The notes beneath the pieces are model-generated. The model was given only the letters and a program-made list of their open reading frames with translations. It had not been told where the DNA came from and did not search any database. This document shows, piece after piece, positions 20,301 to 34,402 of a DNA stretch of 64,000 bases. Position numbers and translations under genes: made by a program. Source of the DNA: Urechis unicinctus (lineage: Eukaryota; Annelida; Polychaeta; Xenopneusta; Urechidae); the NCBI GenBank assembly GCA_034190875.2, contig CM067353.1, positions 33,103,675 through 33,167,674 of the forward strand. Direction: 5' to 3'. Positions within the stretch are counted from its first letter, which is position 1; each line of letters opens with the position of its first letter.

Positions 20301-21755
20301 CTTGGAGCGTTCTTGTTCGAAGAGTTCGAGTGGTATATCGGGGCTGTCATCAACACCGCTCTGACACTGGTTGATGGACATTTCACTGTATTGCAGCCTC
20401 TGTAAGTAACAGAATGTTATTATGCGTACAGGTATATCACGATATGATAACGAAACGCTATGATGATTTTAAAATGAAATCGTAGAGCAAATGATATATT
20501 TTGATGGCCCTCTCTCATTGCACGGCATCTTCTGCTAATATCAAAACATTATGACGAAACGTTATGCCCAATTGTAGTTATAGCAAAATTATAGAGCCAC
20601 TGAAATAATGCAGGAATAGTCAAATAGTGGCGGATTACTTGTCATGGCATAACTGAATTATTTGTAATTAAAAATAATTTTATTTACCAATGCGTGAAGA
20701 TTCTTGACATGTAATGGCGCTTGAATTATTCCCCACATGTTTGAGAAACTGCAAACATGTTTCTATTTCATCATTATAAAACAAATCAACAAATTAAGCT
20801 TCCCCCCCCCATATAAATATGCAATACTAAATTGATATTTATCATATTGAGGCAATATAATGAATCTATGACCTCTGTGATTAGAGAGAGTGACCTCTCC
20901 ATTTCTTTATGACAAACTACCCAGCTATAACACTACTCACACAGAGGTATCACCACAATCAACAATATTGGGATTCTTCAGACTGGCGATGACCTCCAGG
21001 AAATCTTTAGGAGCATAGACAGGGCGGAATTGACTCAAATCTGGCAACACACAACAAGGAAGTCATAACTTACCATTTGACCAAAAATGCTGGAATAAAT
21101 CTGTTACAGAAACTTTTACAAATTCATCACATAGTGAACATTTAGCTGGATGTGATATCCAAGCTAGAAAAGTTGACCTCCAACAATTTGAGATTTAATT
21201 GGAAAAAAAAACCATTAAGATTTTATCAAAAGTATGAACTTTACAACATACAATGTATAACAATAATGTTTTCACCAGTTTGAGTCAGCTGTAATAGTTG
21301 ACTGCTATTTTAGTAACAAACATTCATGGCATAACTGCTGATTGTGATGCTCATGTTCATCCATTGTATTATTATTAATTAGATAAAAACTGTTAAATCA
21401 TTTATTCAGATAAAGCAAAATGATGAAAGCAAACGCCTCATTTGTTCTCCATGACAATCATAGTGTAACAGTAACTGAATATACACATGAGATAGAGTGG
21501 TACATTATGATACGACAATAATGGTCAGATATTCCAATATTCTATAAATGTCTACATTTATATAAATGAGATCATAATGGTTTGATAATCATGCTCGACC
21601 TTAGGAACTATGGTTCTCTAAAATTATAATCCTTAAACCAACCAGCATAATTTTCATTTAAGCGTAATTAATTGGATTAAAGCAATAATTAATTAATCCA
21701 TGGCCTACACATATGACTGAATTTGATTTAATAACATATAAACATATATATATAT

Positions 21756-21839
<84 letters not shown>

Positions 21840-24658
21840 TCCAAGATGTACATGGTTCCTTCACAATTATGAACATACCAACACCACATATGGAGCAATC
21901 AATTAATTATTCACTGGATTACAATCAAATGTACCAGGGTACTCATTTATGCAATTAGCTGTGAAACAACTACCGTTAAGCTTCGTTTTTCTTGTAAGTA
22001 CAGTTTCTCACAACATTGAAGGAAAATATAATCAAGTTTGAGATCAATTAGCATAACTAATCTCAACCATATCATCATTTCAGAAATATACATGATATTG
22101 GAATATACCAAAATGAAAAATCACTTTTTCATTTTGAGAGGCTATATCATTGTCAAAAGATGTTCAGATAAATTATTCCTTACTATTAATCAGACACTCG
22201 AGGGGTGAAAAACACAACATTCCCATTTTCACAGAGAATCTCTCTTGTAATGATAACAAATCTTATCTTTGGAGGTATAAATCCACCATGAATTCAAAAA
22301 AGAACCATCAAGTTTGGCCAATGAATCTGAAATGTTAGCTTCCATTGACATGCATCAAGCATAATGATATAGTGGTCATTGGAAAATCTGAATATTGGAA
22401 ACTAACACTCTCTGATGTACTAAACCATAGATTTTCTGTCTTAATGGTTAATTATCTAATCAAAAGTTACTATTTTGAACAGTCCACCAAGCATTCCCAA
22501 GTGGGGGAGCAAGAATAATCGGTGACTGGAAATGTAAGTTTCCACCCCTGAAGGTAGCCTTAATGAGCACCAATTTAATTAGTGGTGTGGTTAAAAGTAT
22601 ATGAATGTGAGAGCATCATACTCACTCATGTAGTTATGATGACCTGTCAGTAAAACATGCAAGGTGAACACACAGACTCAAACACATAAAGATCATGCAA
22701 ACCCAAGTCAAATGTATACAGACTCATGGGAGTAACATTCAAATAGAAATAAATGTTGTTAAACACAGGAATAAAATCAAATTATGAGGTGAAGACCAAT
22801 TACTGTATTCCAGGAAGGAATAATTTATCTGGTGATAAAATGGTGATGAAAGTGGCAAATGAAAATCCAATAATACAGTTAATGCTAACAGTGGCCCCAA
22901 GAATTTGTAGCCATTGTGGTTTATAATTCGTTAGGCACTCAAGAATATTGTGAGCCACAATATTTTCAGTGAAAAAAGAGAAGAACACATCATTTTAGAA
23001 ATACAAGATAAAGTGCCACGCTTTCAATGTAGTAGTTTAGTCTGATGGAGGGAGGGAGGTAGAAAGGAAGGTTGGAAAGAAAGGAGAGAGGGAGGGAGGG
23101 AGGATTTGGAACTAAGTGGCTATTAAGGTGATTTGGTGACTGGGAAGGGCAAGCGTGAAACAATATGAAGAAAAAGAAAACTGATGTTTCATGGAATTAA
23201 TGCACTTCATCAAAATTAGACTTGTTTGTTGATACTACTCATCAGACAATAGAACGAGAATAGAACAGTATAGAAAAACAAATGGTCTAACTTCGATGAA
23301 GTCTATTATGCACCAGTACAGTTGCATTGGAATGAAAGTGGAATGACATTGAAGGTGAAATTTGCAATAACTATGATACTTTGACATCAGCATCACAAAT
23401 GCTATTACCCTCTTCCCCACAAACACACTGCCCCCAGTAAAGTTGCAAAGCCTGCCACTTCTAGCGTAGTAAATTTTTAAAAACTGTTCTGTCATGACTC
23501 CTTGTATTGTTGTGTTTACACAGTACCTACCAGGTTCGTCCGTGCCTAACTCGGTCCAGCGGCTCAACATGTCTTTCTGTTCTTTCTCAGGTCTCTGTTC
23601 AAACAAAGGGTTACTTAGTATGACTGATGATCTCACTTCATTGAAGCGTATCCATTAAAAGCTTCCAATATGTTTCAAATAAAAAAAAATCAGATATAAA
23701 TAAATTTAGTTGAGTACCATTGATGAACAGCACTATAAATGGTCCAACAGAATGAAATAGTGGCTTGCTATAAGATCAATTTAAGAAATTCAGTTATTTT
23801 GGGGAAAATATAATAAAGTTCATTTGTTTTGAGGAAATGTTTCACTTTGGAACCCCACCTTCCTGGCCAAGGGAACACTCAGCTCGGTACACATGCTGTT
23901 GAGGCTTTTCAGAATTCGCTTCTCCCAATTGCCCTAAATACACAAGATATCACAATTATAGTATACTTACACACGGACTGCATTCATTGAGCTTTTCATT
24001 TTCAATTAAAAAATCTTTTATCTATCATTAGCAAATGTGAGAATTCCTCTCATTCATCTTTATCAACTAAAAGACACACTCAAAATTACACATCATATAT
24101 ATAATAAACACTCTGAAAATATCCCTAATGCTTCAGAGTATAAACACACTCAAATATAGCCTAAACACTACTGTGCAACACAAATACCCATCAGGTCACT
24201 GACCTGAGCTCTGCGTATGTATGTACTAGATTCCTTCTGATGGTCGTGTTGTGCTGCAGGGTGGGGCACAGGTGCATAAGTCAGCATGCATTTGAACACT
24301 GCATTGCGTAGTTTCTTCTCCCATCCTGAGCGAGAGAGGCTCTGCACGACGCCCCTTTGTACATTTCCTATCATGGCCCCTCCTGCTTTGGATAACTCTG
24401 TCTGAGAAAAAAAAATATTTAAAATCCCTTTCTGCAATTGTAGGTGGGAATTAAGGTGACATCGTCAAACAGCACCACAAGAGGTGTTTCATATAATACA
24501 TATAACAACAATATTTGATATGCAAACTGATCATCACTCACTTGTGCAGCTTTCTGTAGCTGGACATTCAGCATGGACGATTGTATTTCTTCAGCAATAC
24601 GTGATACAAGCGATGACACATTCTCATCGCTGGCAGCTGTACCAATGATTGCAGACAT
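14353..24658 (-). CDS. TBC1D19: TBC1 domain family member 19, complete, 16 exons
   Basis: Exons in transcript order, complement: 24542-24658 (ATG at 24658), 24204-24401, 23859-23933, 23531-23594, 20941-21040, 20688-20748, 20288-20399, 19037-19149, 18573-18647, 18388-18450, 17981-18143, 17196-17305, 16691-16782, 15654-15769, 15461-15531, 14353-14421 (TAG). The sum is 1,599 bp, 532 aa, close to the vertebrate protein (about 526 aa), and every junction is phase-consistent. Diagnostic segments include [117 protein letters not shown] and [15 protein letters not shown]. The C-terminal half is a Rab-GAP (TBC) fold. The usual IxxDxxR and YxQ catalytic fingers are not visible (LQHDLLV, PFHGF), so classical GAP activity is doubtful. 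Most donors match GTRAGT; exon 9 uses a weaker GTGGCT. Confidence 0.97.
14440..15400. repeat. Degenerate minisatellite with higher-order structure, last intron of TBC1D19
   Basis: Roughly 28-bp units built on CCAATGTCACAATGATGACA and TCACATAA repeat about 30 times. A variant block (TTGGTTATGTCACAATGTTG then ATGTCACATAGCGAATGCC) recurs near 14,730, 14,897, 15,068 and 15,228, giving a superimposed period of about 160-175 bp. Units contain both ACCAATGT and its near complement ACATTGGT, so local inverted pairs occur. It lies between exons 15 and 16. Confidence 0.9.
16131..16554. mobile_element. Non-autonomous DNA transposon (MITE-like) in intron 13 of TBC1D19
   Basis: The 424-bp segment begins CAGACATTGTGAAG and ends CTTCACAATGTCTG, a perfect 14-bp terminal inverted repeat. 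It is flanked by direct ATAACA copies at 16,125-16,130 and 16,555-16,560, as expected for a target-site duplication. Inside, ACTGGACC/GGTCCAGT motifs recur near both ends as sub-terminal inverted repeats. No transposase frame is visible. The 6-bp duplication (7 bp if the following C is counted) does not by itself name the superfamily. Confidence 0.8.
19171..19760. repeat. 25-bp minisatellite in intron 7 of TBC1D19
   Basis: About 23 tandem copies of a 25-bp unit containing GGTGGGATACAGATTGTGAA, with a few units shortened in the GGTGG part and one block with an altered unit near 19,310. Diverged units trail to about 20,050. It abuts exon 8 (19,037-19,149) on the acceptor side. The unit contains no stop in any frame on the transcribed (minus) strand. 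Confidence 0.97.
21747..21840. repeat. (TA)n/(CA)n microsatellite in intron 4 of TBC1D19
   Basis: TA repeat with a short ACACAC interruption near its left end, between exons 4 and 5. Confidence 0.95.
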
Positions 24659-26227
24659 TCTCACAGATCAAAACTGAAAGCAAAATTTTCCATCATATCC
24701 ATAATTGTGGAACTGGACAGAACTGACCTGAAGGACTCTGGTCTGTATATATGGCTGACATACAGACCGAGTCCAACTCTATATCCTGCGATAGACAAAA
24801 TAAATAAAATTTTGACTCACACATAATTTCTTAATTTTGATCGTTTCATTACGTTTCCCTGACCAAAATTAGGTTTAATCTTGTTGGCGACTGTTAGCAC
24901 GCCTTTTTAAAATTTTATTTCCTTCACCTAGTTTGTGGTAACCATGGCAGAAGTGGACAGCCAGCATGTGCTTTGAGAAGCGTTCTTTTATCGCCAACGA
25001 TTGTAAGTCGTTATGATTCATGGATGGTTTGTACATTAGGACAGTGAACCAAAAAAAAACAAAACATTTTTTCTGAATAAACGAGCGCAGGTCAAAGGTT
25101 GGTCACAAAACGAATTATGTCCCATGATGTTGAGGCCGTGGCACATTTTAAATAATCATATATATCTGTTCCTGTTAAATTAGTCCGATAATTTTTGTTC
25201 TCATGTGCCAACACCATTGAAGTTCATTTTACAAGATGCAGTTAAACAACATTGCCCAGCCCTCCACGAAATTTAGATACTCTGCAATTAAAACTCGGTA
25301 TCCAGTTTGGCCATTGTGGCTTATGGACTGGAGTGAGACTAACGAAGGAAACAGTCAAACCTGGTGGGACTAGACAAAACCACCATTTGATGATAGTTAA
25401 AACCTTTTCAGGAGACAAGATTTCTGTGATAGCAAGAATTGAAGTGAACTGCAATGCTGACCACCATATCCTATCCCATAACTTCAGGAACCTAAGCTTT
25501 TAGGATAAGTTTATCTTAACCCAACAGATCAACAGTCGGAATGATTACCTTGTTGGTAGCACTAACTCCCAAACTTAGCTCAAAAGTGCTAATTTATCTA
25601 CCTATGTAGAACACATATATAAGCACTAGAGAGAGATAAAAAAATCAATCAAAGCTTGCCAAAGGATATTTATCAGTAAATCCTATATATCTGCATATAA
25701 TCGCCACGTAACTGTCAATAAAAACAAACCGTTATGGGTATTTTCATAGGATTACATTGATAAAACCTGAGACATTTGAAGTGAACTGCAATGCATTGAC
25801 AGCCCATCCCAATTCTTCGGGAACCCTTGCAATAAGCCTTAGTTTATCTACCTATAACTAGTATAAGAGATAACTCTTTAAACCAAGTGGAGCTTGCACT
25901 CCCTCTTGGTTCTCGAGGATGGCCTAGCCAATATAGAAAATATGATGATAAGACCTTACCTTCACGATGTCCACTTGATGTAACAGGTCCAATTTAATAA
26001 GTAATCGTTATTATGTATGGTGAATGAGTCTCAGCAACCGCAATCACTTGTTATGTATGGTGGGAGGCGATTAACTTTTCCAACTAATTTCCAATTTGGC
26101 CGCAGATTTGCGCAACGCAAGTCCGTTGGAAACGGACTTGTTATGATGCTGAATAAAGGAGAGGAAAAGGCAACTAGGTCGGAAAGTTAAAAGGTATAAA
26201 TGTGGTATAAATTGACTCAAAAGTAAA

Positions 26228-26623
26228 ATGTATCATCTGGCAGATTATGACAATAGCGGTAATGATAAAATATTTCGCGCGGTTGTTAACGACGTCATGC
26301 AAGAGACCGGTTGTAAGCAACTACCAGAATTCGGATTTGAATTGCGCCGAAAAGTTAGAAATCAATCGAATATCAAGTATTCGCCCGGATATTGGTTAAA
26401 AAAAACATATCAATTAAAATTCAGTCAATACTCTAGACCTACAGTAGGCCTCTATGTCTGCAGTAGAGGCCTACCTCATGCCAAGCCAAATGTGGTGGAC
26501 TGGTCAATCATGAAAATATTTCTTCGACCTACTTTTTATCTATTTGAAATAGCCGTACGGATGTCATTGTGTTCGATTCAATTGTTGATTACCTTGTTCG
26601 CTGAAGTTGTAGGAAAGCTGTAA
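26228..26623 (+). CDS. Unrecognised open reading frame, 131 codons
   Basis: An ATG-initiated frame begins MYHLADYDNSGNDKIF and continues RAVVNDVMQETGCKQL and PEFGFELRRKVRNQS. The first 45 or so residues look protein-like, with balanced charge and no low complexity; the remainder looks random. GTATAAAT-like motifs lie 20-40 bp upstream. It could be the first exon of an unknown gene or a chance frame. No family is recognised. Confidence 0.2.
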   Translation: MYHLADYDNSGNDKIFRAVVNDVMQETGCKQLPEFGFELRRKVRNQSNIKYSPGYWLKKTYQLKFSQYSRPTVGLYVCSRGLPHAKPNVVDWSIMKIFLRPTFYLFEIAVRMSLCSIQLLITLFAEVVGKL

Positions 26624-28346
26624 TACATAGCACTTGTAAATATCAGTGGAAAACAAATTCGAAGCGGAATATCGTTCACAAATGCGTCCGCCGCTCAAGT
26701 CTATGTGAAAACGAAGCAATTTCGTCATAACGTACTTTGTTATCCGAGACAAAAATGGCGATAAAAGGAGCAGAAGCTTTAATGTTTACGATATGTTTTT
26801 GATTAATTCGTGCATAAAATGTAGATTGATGACGATCTGGATTTTTCAGTGAGCACCGTAAGATGTTTAAGAATAACCAGATATGGTTCATCTTTGTATT
26901 TGTTTAACTATGAAAGTCGGTGAGATCAATCTTTGGTTGTCAACCACATTTTGAATAGGCCAAACGCCAGACCTAACAGGTAGTAGTTAGGTCTGTTAAC
27001 CGGGCTATCAATACTCCCACTGTTGGTGGCTTTAAGTTCTTCTCAGTACGTAGTTTTTATGTGATAAGTGATGATAAGTTTAGCATGTTTGTCAATCTAC
27101 CGATAAAAGTGGGTTTTCCTGTTACACCAACGAGCAAGTACCCGATCGACTGTTGGTCTGCTGGGCTAATATGAGAACACATCAATGAGAAATTGATTAA
27201 AACCACCTATTATCGCCACATGACTGCCTATAAAAACCAACCGTTAAGGGTACATTATTAGGTTCTTCACGGCATCGACTATTTACCTTAATTATTCATC
27301 GAATAGTCATTGAACCCTAAGAAGTTCACACTGAACAAAATAGCGAAGAATAAAACGACTGGCACTGGGAACGTAGCGAGTATCCATGTAAACAATTACA
27401 ATACTGGTCCTTTGCTGTCGGCAGACTGTCAATTTTGATTTGCATAATCATAAGGTAGGCGCGGGTTAATGCTGCATTTGTGTTTCGCGACTGAGAGGAA
27501 TTCAGTTCATGCATACAGATATCATAACGCGTTCTGATGTATGGTGTGTGTGAACGATAGCCATTTACACGTGACAGAAAGGTATTATCTATGTAGTTCT
27601 CGACTTCATATCATATGGTTGTTGATGGAGTGTTAATTGAATGCAACAACACATGAAACCTAAAGACCGATGGAAGGATGAATTTTTCACATAGTATCAA
27701 ACATATCATCCTACCGACCACTCATTTTACGAACCCAGCAACCAAGTGAAGCGAGATTCATCTGTTCATAGAGACCATGCACGTCGTAAACACTTATTTG
27801 AAGAGCAATTCAATGTTGCCAAATAACCAGTATAATACTTGATAGCTCTGTGTCGTGTTATCAAAACACTACATCACAATTTTTAGCCCTAGCTTATTCA
27901 CCATGCGCTGTATACGTCGCCGTGAAAACTAGCAATCAAACGTTACTGAGGTTGTGTATGACCAGCAGCAAATAGAGTTTTGATATGTTGCACTAATATC
28001 TGATTTAACTAATATATGATGTCCTGGGCAATGTTCTATTCACGATTGTCATATCCGACATATGAGCATTGCAAGGTGAGACTATTTGCCCAGTAATCTA
28101 GATATATTCACTGAAGATGCTATTTCACAGGGTAGAAACATGAGGAATATTAAAAACATTCAGGATGATGACCCGATCAAACTAGGTGAGTGGGCGGAGA
28201 GGTGACATTTTAAATTGCATCGTAAACCAGTCACTCATATATATGTACAACGGGTAAGTTAAAATATGTAATGATATATATGGGCTGTAGTTAAATTTGA
28301 ACATGAAATTGCCAAGACGGATGACCAAAAAGGGAGATTAATGTGG

Positions 28347-28812
<466 letters not shown>

Positions 28813-30068
28813 GAGAGGTGGGGATTGAGAGGATATCTTAAATACCAACTTTATTTTCGTGCTGTAAAACAGAGAAAGCTTGCTGATAGACGGTCATTTC
28901 TATCATTATGCTTACGGCTTCCTCTCGATAGCGTGGATGATATACATACCTGGTTTAAATAGGGAGGTACAGCTTTTCAATATGGAGACAAGACTGCACA
29001 AACTTACCACTGAATCGAAGAGTGACAGAAAAGTCACCAACTTACAGAATTGCACTTCAGCTCGGTTCATTAACTATTGTTCTGATCATCTATCCATAAA
29101 TGTCATTCTCATTATCTTATCTTCATAATTTATTCCAACCCCCATATAATTATACTTAACAAGAATACATCTAAATGATTAACGGGGAACAGAATGTCTG
29201 GAACACATCTCTTCATTGTAGAAGGAAGTGAATACGCTAAACTGACGATTATTATAGCAAAACTAAGTCTGATGGTTGCCCACTTAATGAATTTGCTGAT
29301 AACGAATGTTAACTTGACGGCGCTCTGTGTCGGAGTCAAGCACTAGGTGGCATGATTTCATCCATGATAACCAGAAAGCATAACAACGATCATAGGTCAA
29401 GATGTAAACTATGACTGACTACAAGAAACATGCGTGGGTTCATGAAATATTGCTGTTCAGATAACTGACAAATATACAATCTAACAGGAATGCTTCCACT
29501 CGATATCAGTGGAATAAAATAAGGATATACCTTTCAGCAAATAGTTACCTCTTAGCAAATCATAATTCTGTCAGCGCAGTGGTTTTTAAGGAAGGAAATC
29601 CATGGGAATTAATGTTCCTGATAATGCATGAGCCACCAAATAAAAAAAGGGTTTCTTTTAGAAAAAAATGCACACAACATCCTTCTATGAAAAAAACCAA
29701 TGTTGCTCCTTGTCCCTTAATGCCATAACATCGACCTTAACTACAGCGTCTAATATTTGCTGTTCCCATCCAAACATTATCTGATAACACGATTAATCAT
29801 GGTAGCCATAGAACAAAGGTTAAGTAGGTCACTATGAAAAATGACCGGCATACCATATGAACTTAGCTCATACGAGGTGTGAAGAAATTACGTTGTGAGG
29901 TCGTTGTCATTCGTCATAATCCAAGAGCGCATGTCATTATTTAAACACTGTGTGACAGGGAGATTTTCCAGTCCGAAGTTAACAAATCAAACACGAGAGT
30001 TGTAGCTTCTCTTGGTATTTTATAGTCAGCGAAAATACAGACCCTGTGTCTTTGAAAACCCATCCAAG

Positions 30069-33000
30069 ATGGCGGATCTTTCGTGTGGCTCATCGTGTTT
30101 GAAATATATCATGTTTGCCGTCAATTTTATCTTCTGGGTAAGTGATTACTAAGCGTTTTGATGTAATTTAACTTGAATCAAGTGTGATGGTTTCATTGAT
30201 CTGGTGAAAACGATAACCATTATAAAATATTCTAGATAAGCCATGCTGAACGTTTCGAATTAACGACACACAAATTGGTTTAAACTCATCCTAAAGAAAA
30301 CATTGCAAGTTTTCATTTTCTACCAAATGGAAAATGTTTGCCTCGTAAATAAAATTAAAACAAATGAACCAGTCGCACAAGGTTGAGTTTATAGATCAAT
30401 CTTATGGAAATGAAACTTCGAGTGGTCTGAATTCCAGCAGGCGCCCAACTGCAACTGTTTAAACATTTAAATAACAAAATCTGCTAGTCAAAGTGGCTCG
30501 AGGAAACGCTGATGGTCATACAACCAAAAGCAACTATCTAAACTGACCGCTGGAAATTACTGATGCAGACGTGATTGCAATGGAAACTGCGGCGGACAAT
30601 GTTAGTATTGAATAAAGGTGATTTAACCTTTCGGGGGTTACAAACCAGCTGCCCTTTATCAGTGTCCTTAGATAAGCAGAATTACCCGTATAAGAAGGAA
30701 TGTGTTTGTTTTGTTGTCAACCTGGTGGCACAGCTGCCATTTACGAATAGCCGTTTTCATTAACATTGGCGACCTTGTGGACTAGCGGCTTAACCTTGTG
30801 GAGGAAGTTAAATTTATTTGTTGTGCTGTTACCTTTCACGGCAAGCTTAACACAAATATGCAGAATTTACAGAAAGCGCGTCTCCTCGACTTAATATGTC
30901 TCTCTAACGAGGGAATTCGAACTTCACATGCTGGAATGCAGTTTAATTGAAGAACAGACACTTGCAATGCAAGGCAAAGATGGTGAATGTATCACCTGTA
31001 ACAGTTTGTGTTCAATTTGACGGATGATTTAGCCAGTTAGATTCATAAACACTCGCCGAGATGATGAATAATTACTAGAAAGTTTTTTTTAAAACATTGA
31101 CTCATCTAGGCTACATCATAGTTGTTACGCGATGGTGGCACGCAACCTTGCCTAATATACATAGATGTAAATGCACTTGATAAATGTAAGTTAGAGTTTC
31201 AGTGTCCGGAGTGTGTGTGTATTGGCGGATGTAAAAGGGGGTTGGGGGTGGTCGGGGTTAATTAATTAATTCAGAGATAGAATATGGGGTGGTGTAGGAA
31301 ATTAACTCAGAGATAAAGTGTGTGGGGGCATTAACCGAACGCCATCCTCCATATTCATGTCTTCCAGATATTAACTAACAACTCAATCAAAGGTCGTAGA
31401 TATCTATTTTGCCTTCAGATCACAGGCGGGGTCATCCTCGGGGTAGGAATATGGCTTGCTGTTGATGATACAGCCCTTGACTTTTTGGACGGAGTCGCTG
31501 ACAATCCAATGGACGACCCGATGTTTGCTGCAGCATTATATACCCTGATAGCCGTGGGAGCGTTCATCTTCTTGCTCGGCTTCCTCGGCTGCTGTGGCGC
31601 TTGTACTCACAACTCCTGTATGATGTGTTTGGTGAGTCGCTGTAGTCTTTGCTGATGTTTCCCCTACATCATCATCATCAACAACTACTACTACTTCTTC
31701 TGCTACTGCTACTATTACTATAATTCAACTGCTACTTCTACTAATTCTTCTAATACCACTTCTTCCCCTGCATACAACAACAACAAAAACAACCACTACT
31801 ATTTCAACTACCACTTCTGCAACTACTACTACTACTACTACTGCTACTACTTTTGCTACTAGCACGTCTACTCGTGGTTCTACTGCAACTACTAGTGCTA
31901 CGGCTAATTCTTCTTCTGTACGAGAACTACTACTACTTATACTGCTATTACCACTACTACTACATCCACTACTTCTACTGTTACTACAACAACTACTGTT
32001 ACTACTAATATTACTACAACTACTGCTACAACCATTGCTACTTCTTTATACTAGAACTAAACTATTCTATTGCTAACCATCGAGGTTATATCAATCCCAC
32101 AATTTTAATCACGATTCTCGTCATTTTCACCTCCCTCACTCGTTATCATCATAGTTGTCATCATCATTATCATCACCAGCATCATTACACTATCCCCACC
32201 ACCACCACTATCACCCCAAACATCATCAGTGTTATCATCACCATCACCACCACCACCACATCCACAACCACCACCACCACCACCACCACCAACAACCACC
32301 ACCACCACCAACACCACCACACCACCACCACCACCACCACCACCACACACCACCACCACCACCACCACCACCACCACCACCACCAACCAACCACACACCA
32401 CCACCACACCACCACCACACCACCACCACCACCACAACCACCACAAACCAACCACCACCACTCACACCACCACACCACCACCAACAACCCCACAACCACC
32501 ACCACCACCACCACCACCACAACCACCACCACCACAACCACCACCACAACCACCACCACCACCACCACCACCACACACCACCACCACACCACCACCAAAC
32601 CACCACCACCACCACCACAACACACCACCACCACCACCACCACAACCACACCACCACCACCACCACCACCACCACCACCACCACCACCACACACCACCAC
32701 CACCACCACACCACCACCACCACCACCACCACCACCACAACCACCACCACCACCACCACACCACCCCACACCACCACCACCACCCACCACCACCACCACC
32801 ACCACCACAACCACCACCACCAACCACCACACCACCACCACAACCACAACCAAAACCACACCACCACCACAACCACCACCACAACCACCACCACCACAAC
32901 CACAACCACCACCACCACCACCACAACCACCACAACCACAACCACCACCACCACCACAACAACCACCACAACCACCACCACCACCACATCATTATTATCA

Positions 33001-34303
33001 TCATTACTATCATCATCATTATCATTATCATCTGACAACCGTTGTCCATTTATCTCTATTACATCGTACTTAACCTCACTTCATTGTCTTGTTTCAGTAC
33101 ACCATCCTCGTCAGCATTGTCCTGGTTGGTGAACTCGTCGGCGGTATTCTTCTGATCGTTTTCTGGGGAGATGTGAGCACTCACCTTCTTGCTTCATTGT
33201 ATACCTGTATTATATTATGTTTTCTAAATACCACGTGACACCATAGTTTATAACAGGGGGACCTAAATGTTACCGATGTAATAAGTAACACCTGGCTATA
33301 ACATACACGACACAGTGTTTTGAGTATCCGTTAGAGACAGGTTTGATTGTACATAATAAATGTATGCGAGAGATCTAACTCTAGGTGGACCTTCTGCTGC
33401 AGATCGACGAACAAATTAGCGAACAAATGCGAGTGTCGCTTACAAACGATTACGGAAGAAATGACAATGAAGGGGGCTACTTAGCAACGACTCTTTCGTG
33501 GGACTCCATGCAACAGGATGTGAGCATTTTTATAACAACATAAAAAAAACCAATTTCATTGACCTAGCGTTGGTCGCTTCATGATGGGAAACAAAAGTGA
33601 GTTAACGCGTATGCATTTCGACTGATTTTATATTTACCCTAATGGTGCATTGAAACTTCTAAGCTTTGAAGCAACGTTTATTATTTATTTTCATATAAGT
33701 AATATCTTGTTCGATAGTTCGACTGTTGCGGGGTTGACAACCATACGAACTACAATAATAGTTTCTGGTGGAACAACATTAAAAAGGAGGACGACTTTGT
33801 GAGTAATAAAGTCACTTATGTCGCCTTAGTTGTGGATATTGGAAAGGCAAAGGTAACAAAGATTGTCGTCTTTGTTGACCTCAAATGTAATTAAGACACA
33901 TTAGACACAGCAAACCATCTGGTAATTGCAAATGATTAGTCACTTTCTACAAGAGCAATTGCTAATCCAAAGGTAACAAAGTAACCTCTCACAACATCAT
34001 CAATAAGTCGAAAGACATTAACATGGCTGCCTATGGAGACATGAGGTAATGAAATCGTTACATGGTCACAATTCGCGCATGCATTTTCAAATATGATTGT
34101 GTTAAATTTATTTGAATATCATTCAGGTGCCGCTATCATGCTGCCAATCATATGATAAAGATAAAGCTAATCAAACATTACCAGAATGCCAAGACGAAGC
34201 AAGGGATGATGAAGAGGATACTAATGAGTTACATACCAAGGTGAGTAAGGCTGAAGGTACTAAAACCCCCAATCACCCATTTATCACACACGCACACACG
34301 CAC

Positions 34304-34402
<99 letters not shown>

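Noticed and set aside
32155-33132. 325-codon poly-His/Pro/Thr frame and its minus-strand poly-Gly/Val/Trp counterparts
   Set aside because: CCA repeat DNA in intron 2 of tetraspanin A; every frame is open simply because the repeat has no stop. Only 33,098-33,172 is real exon.
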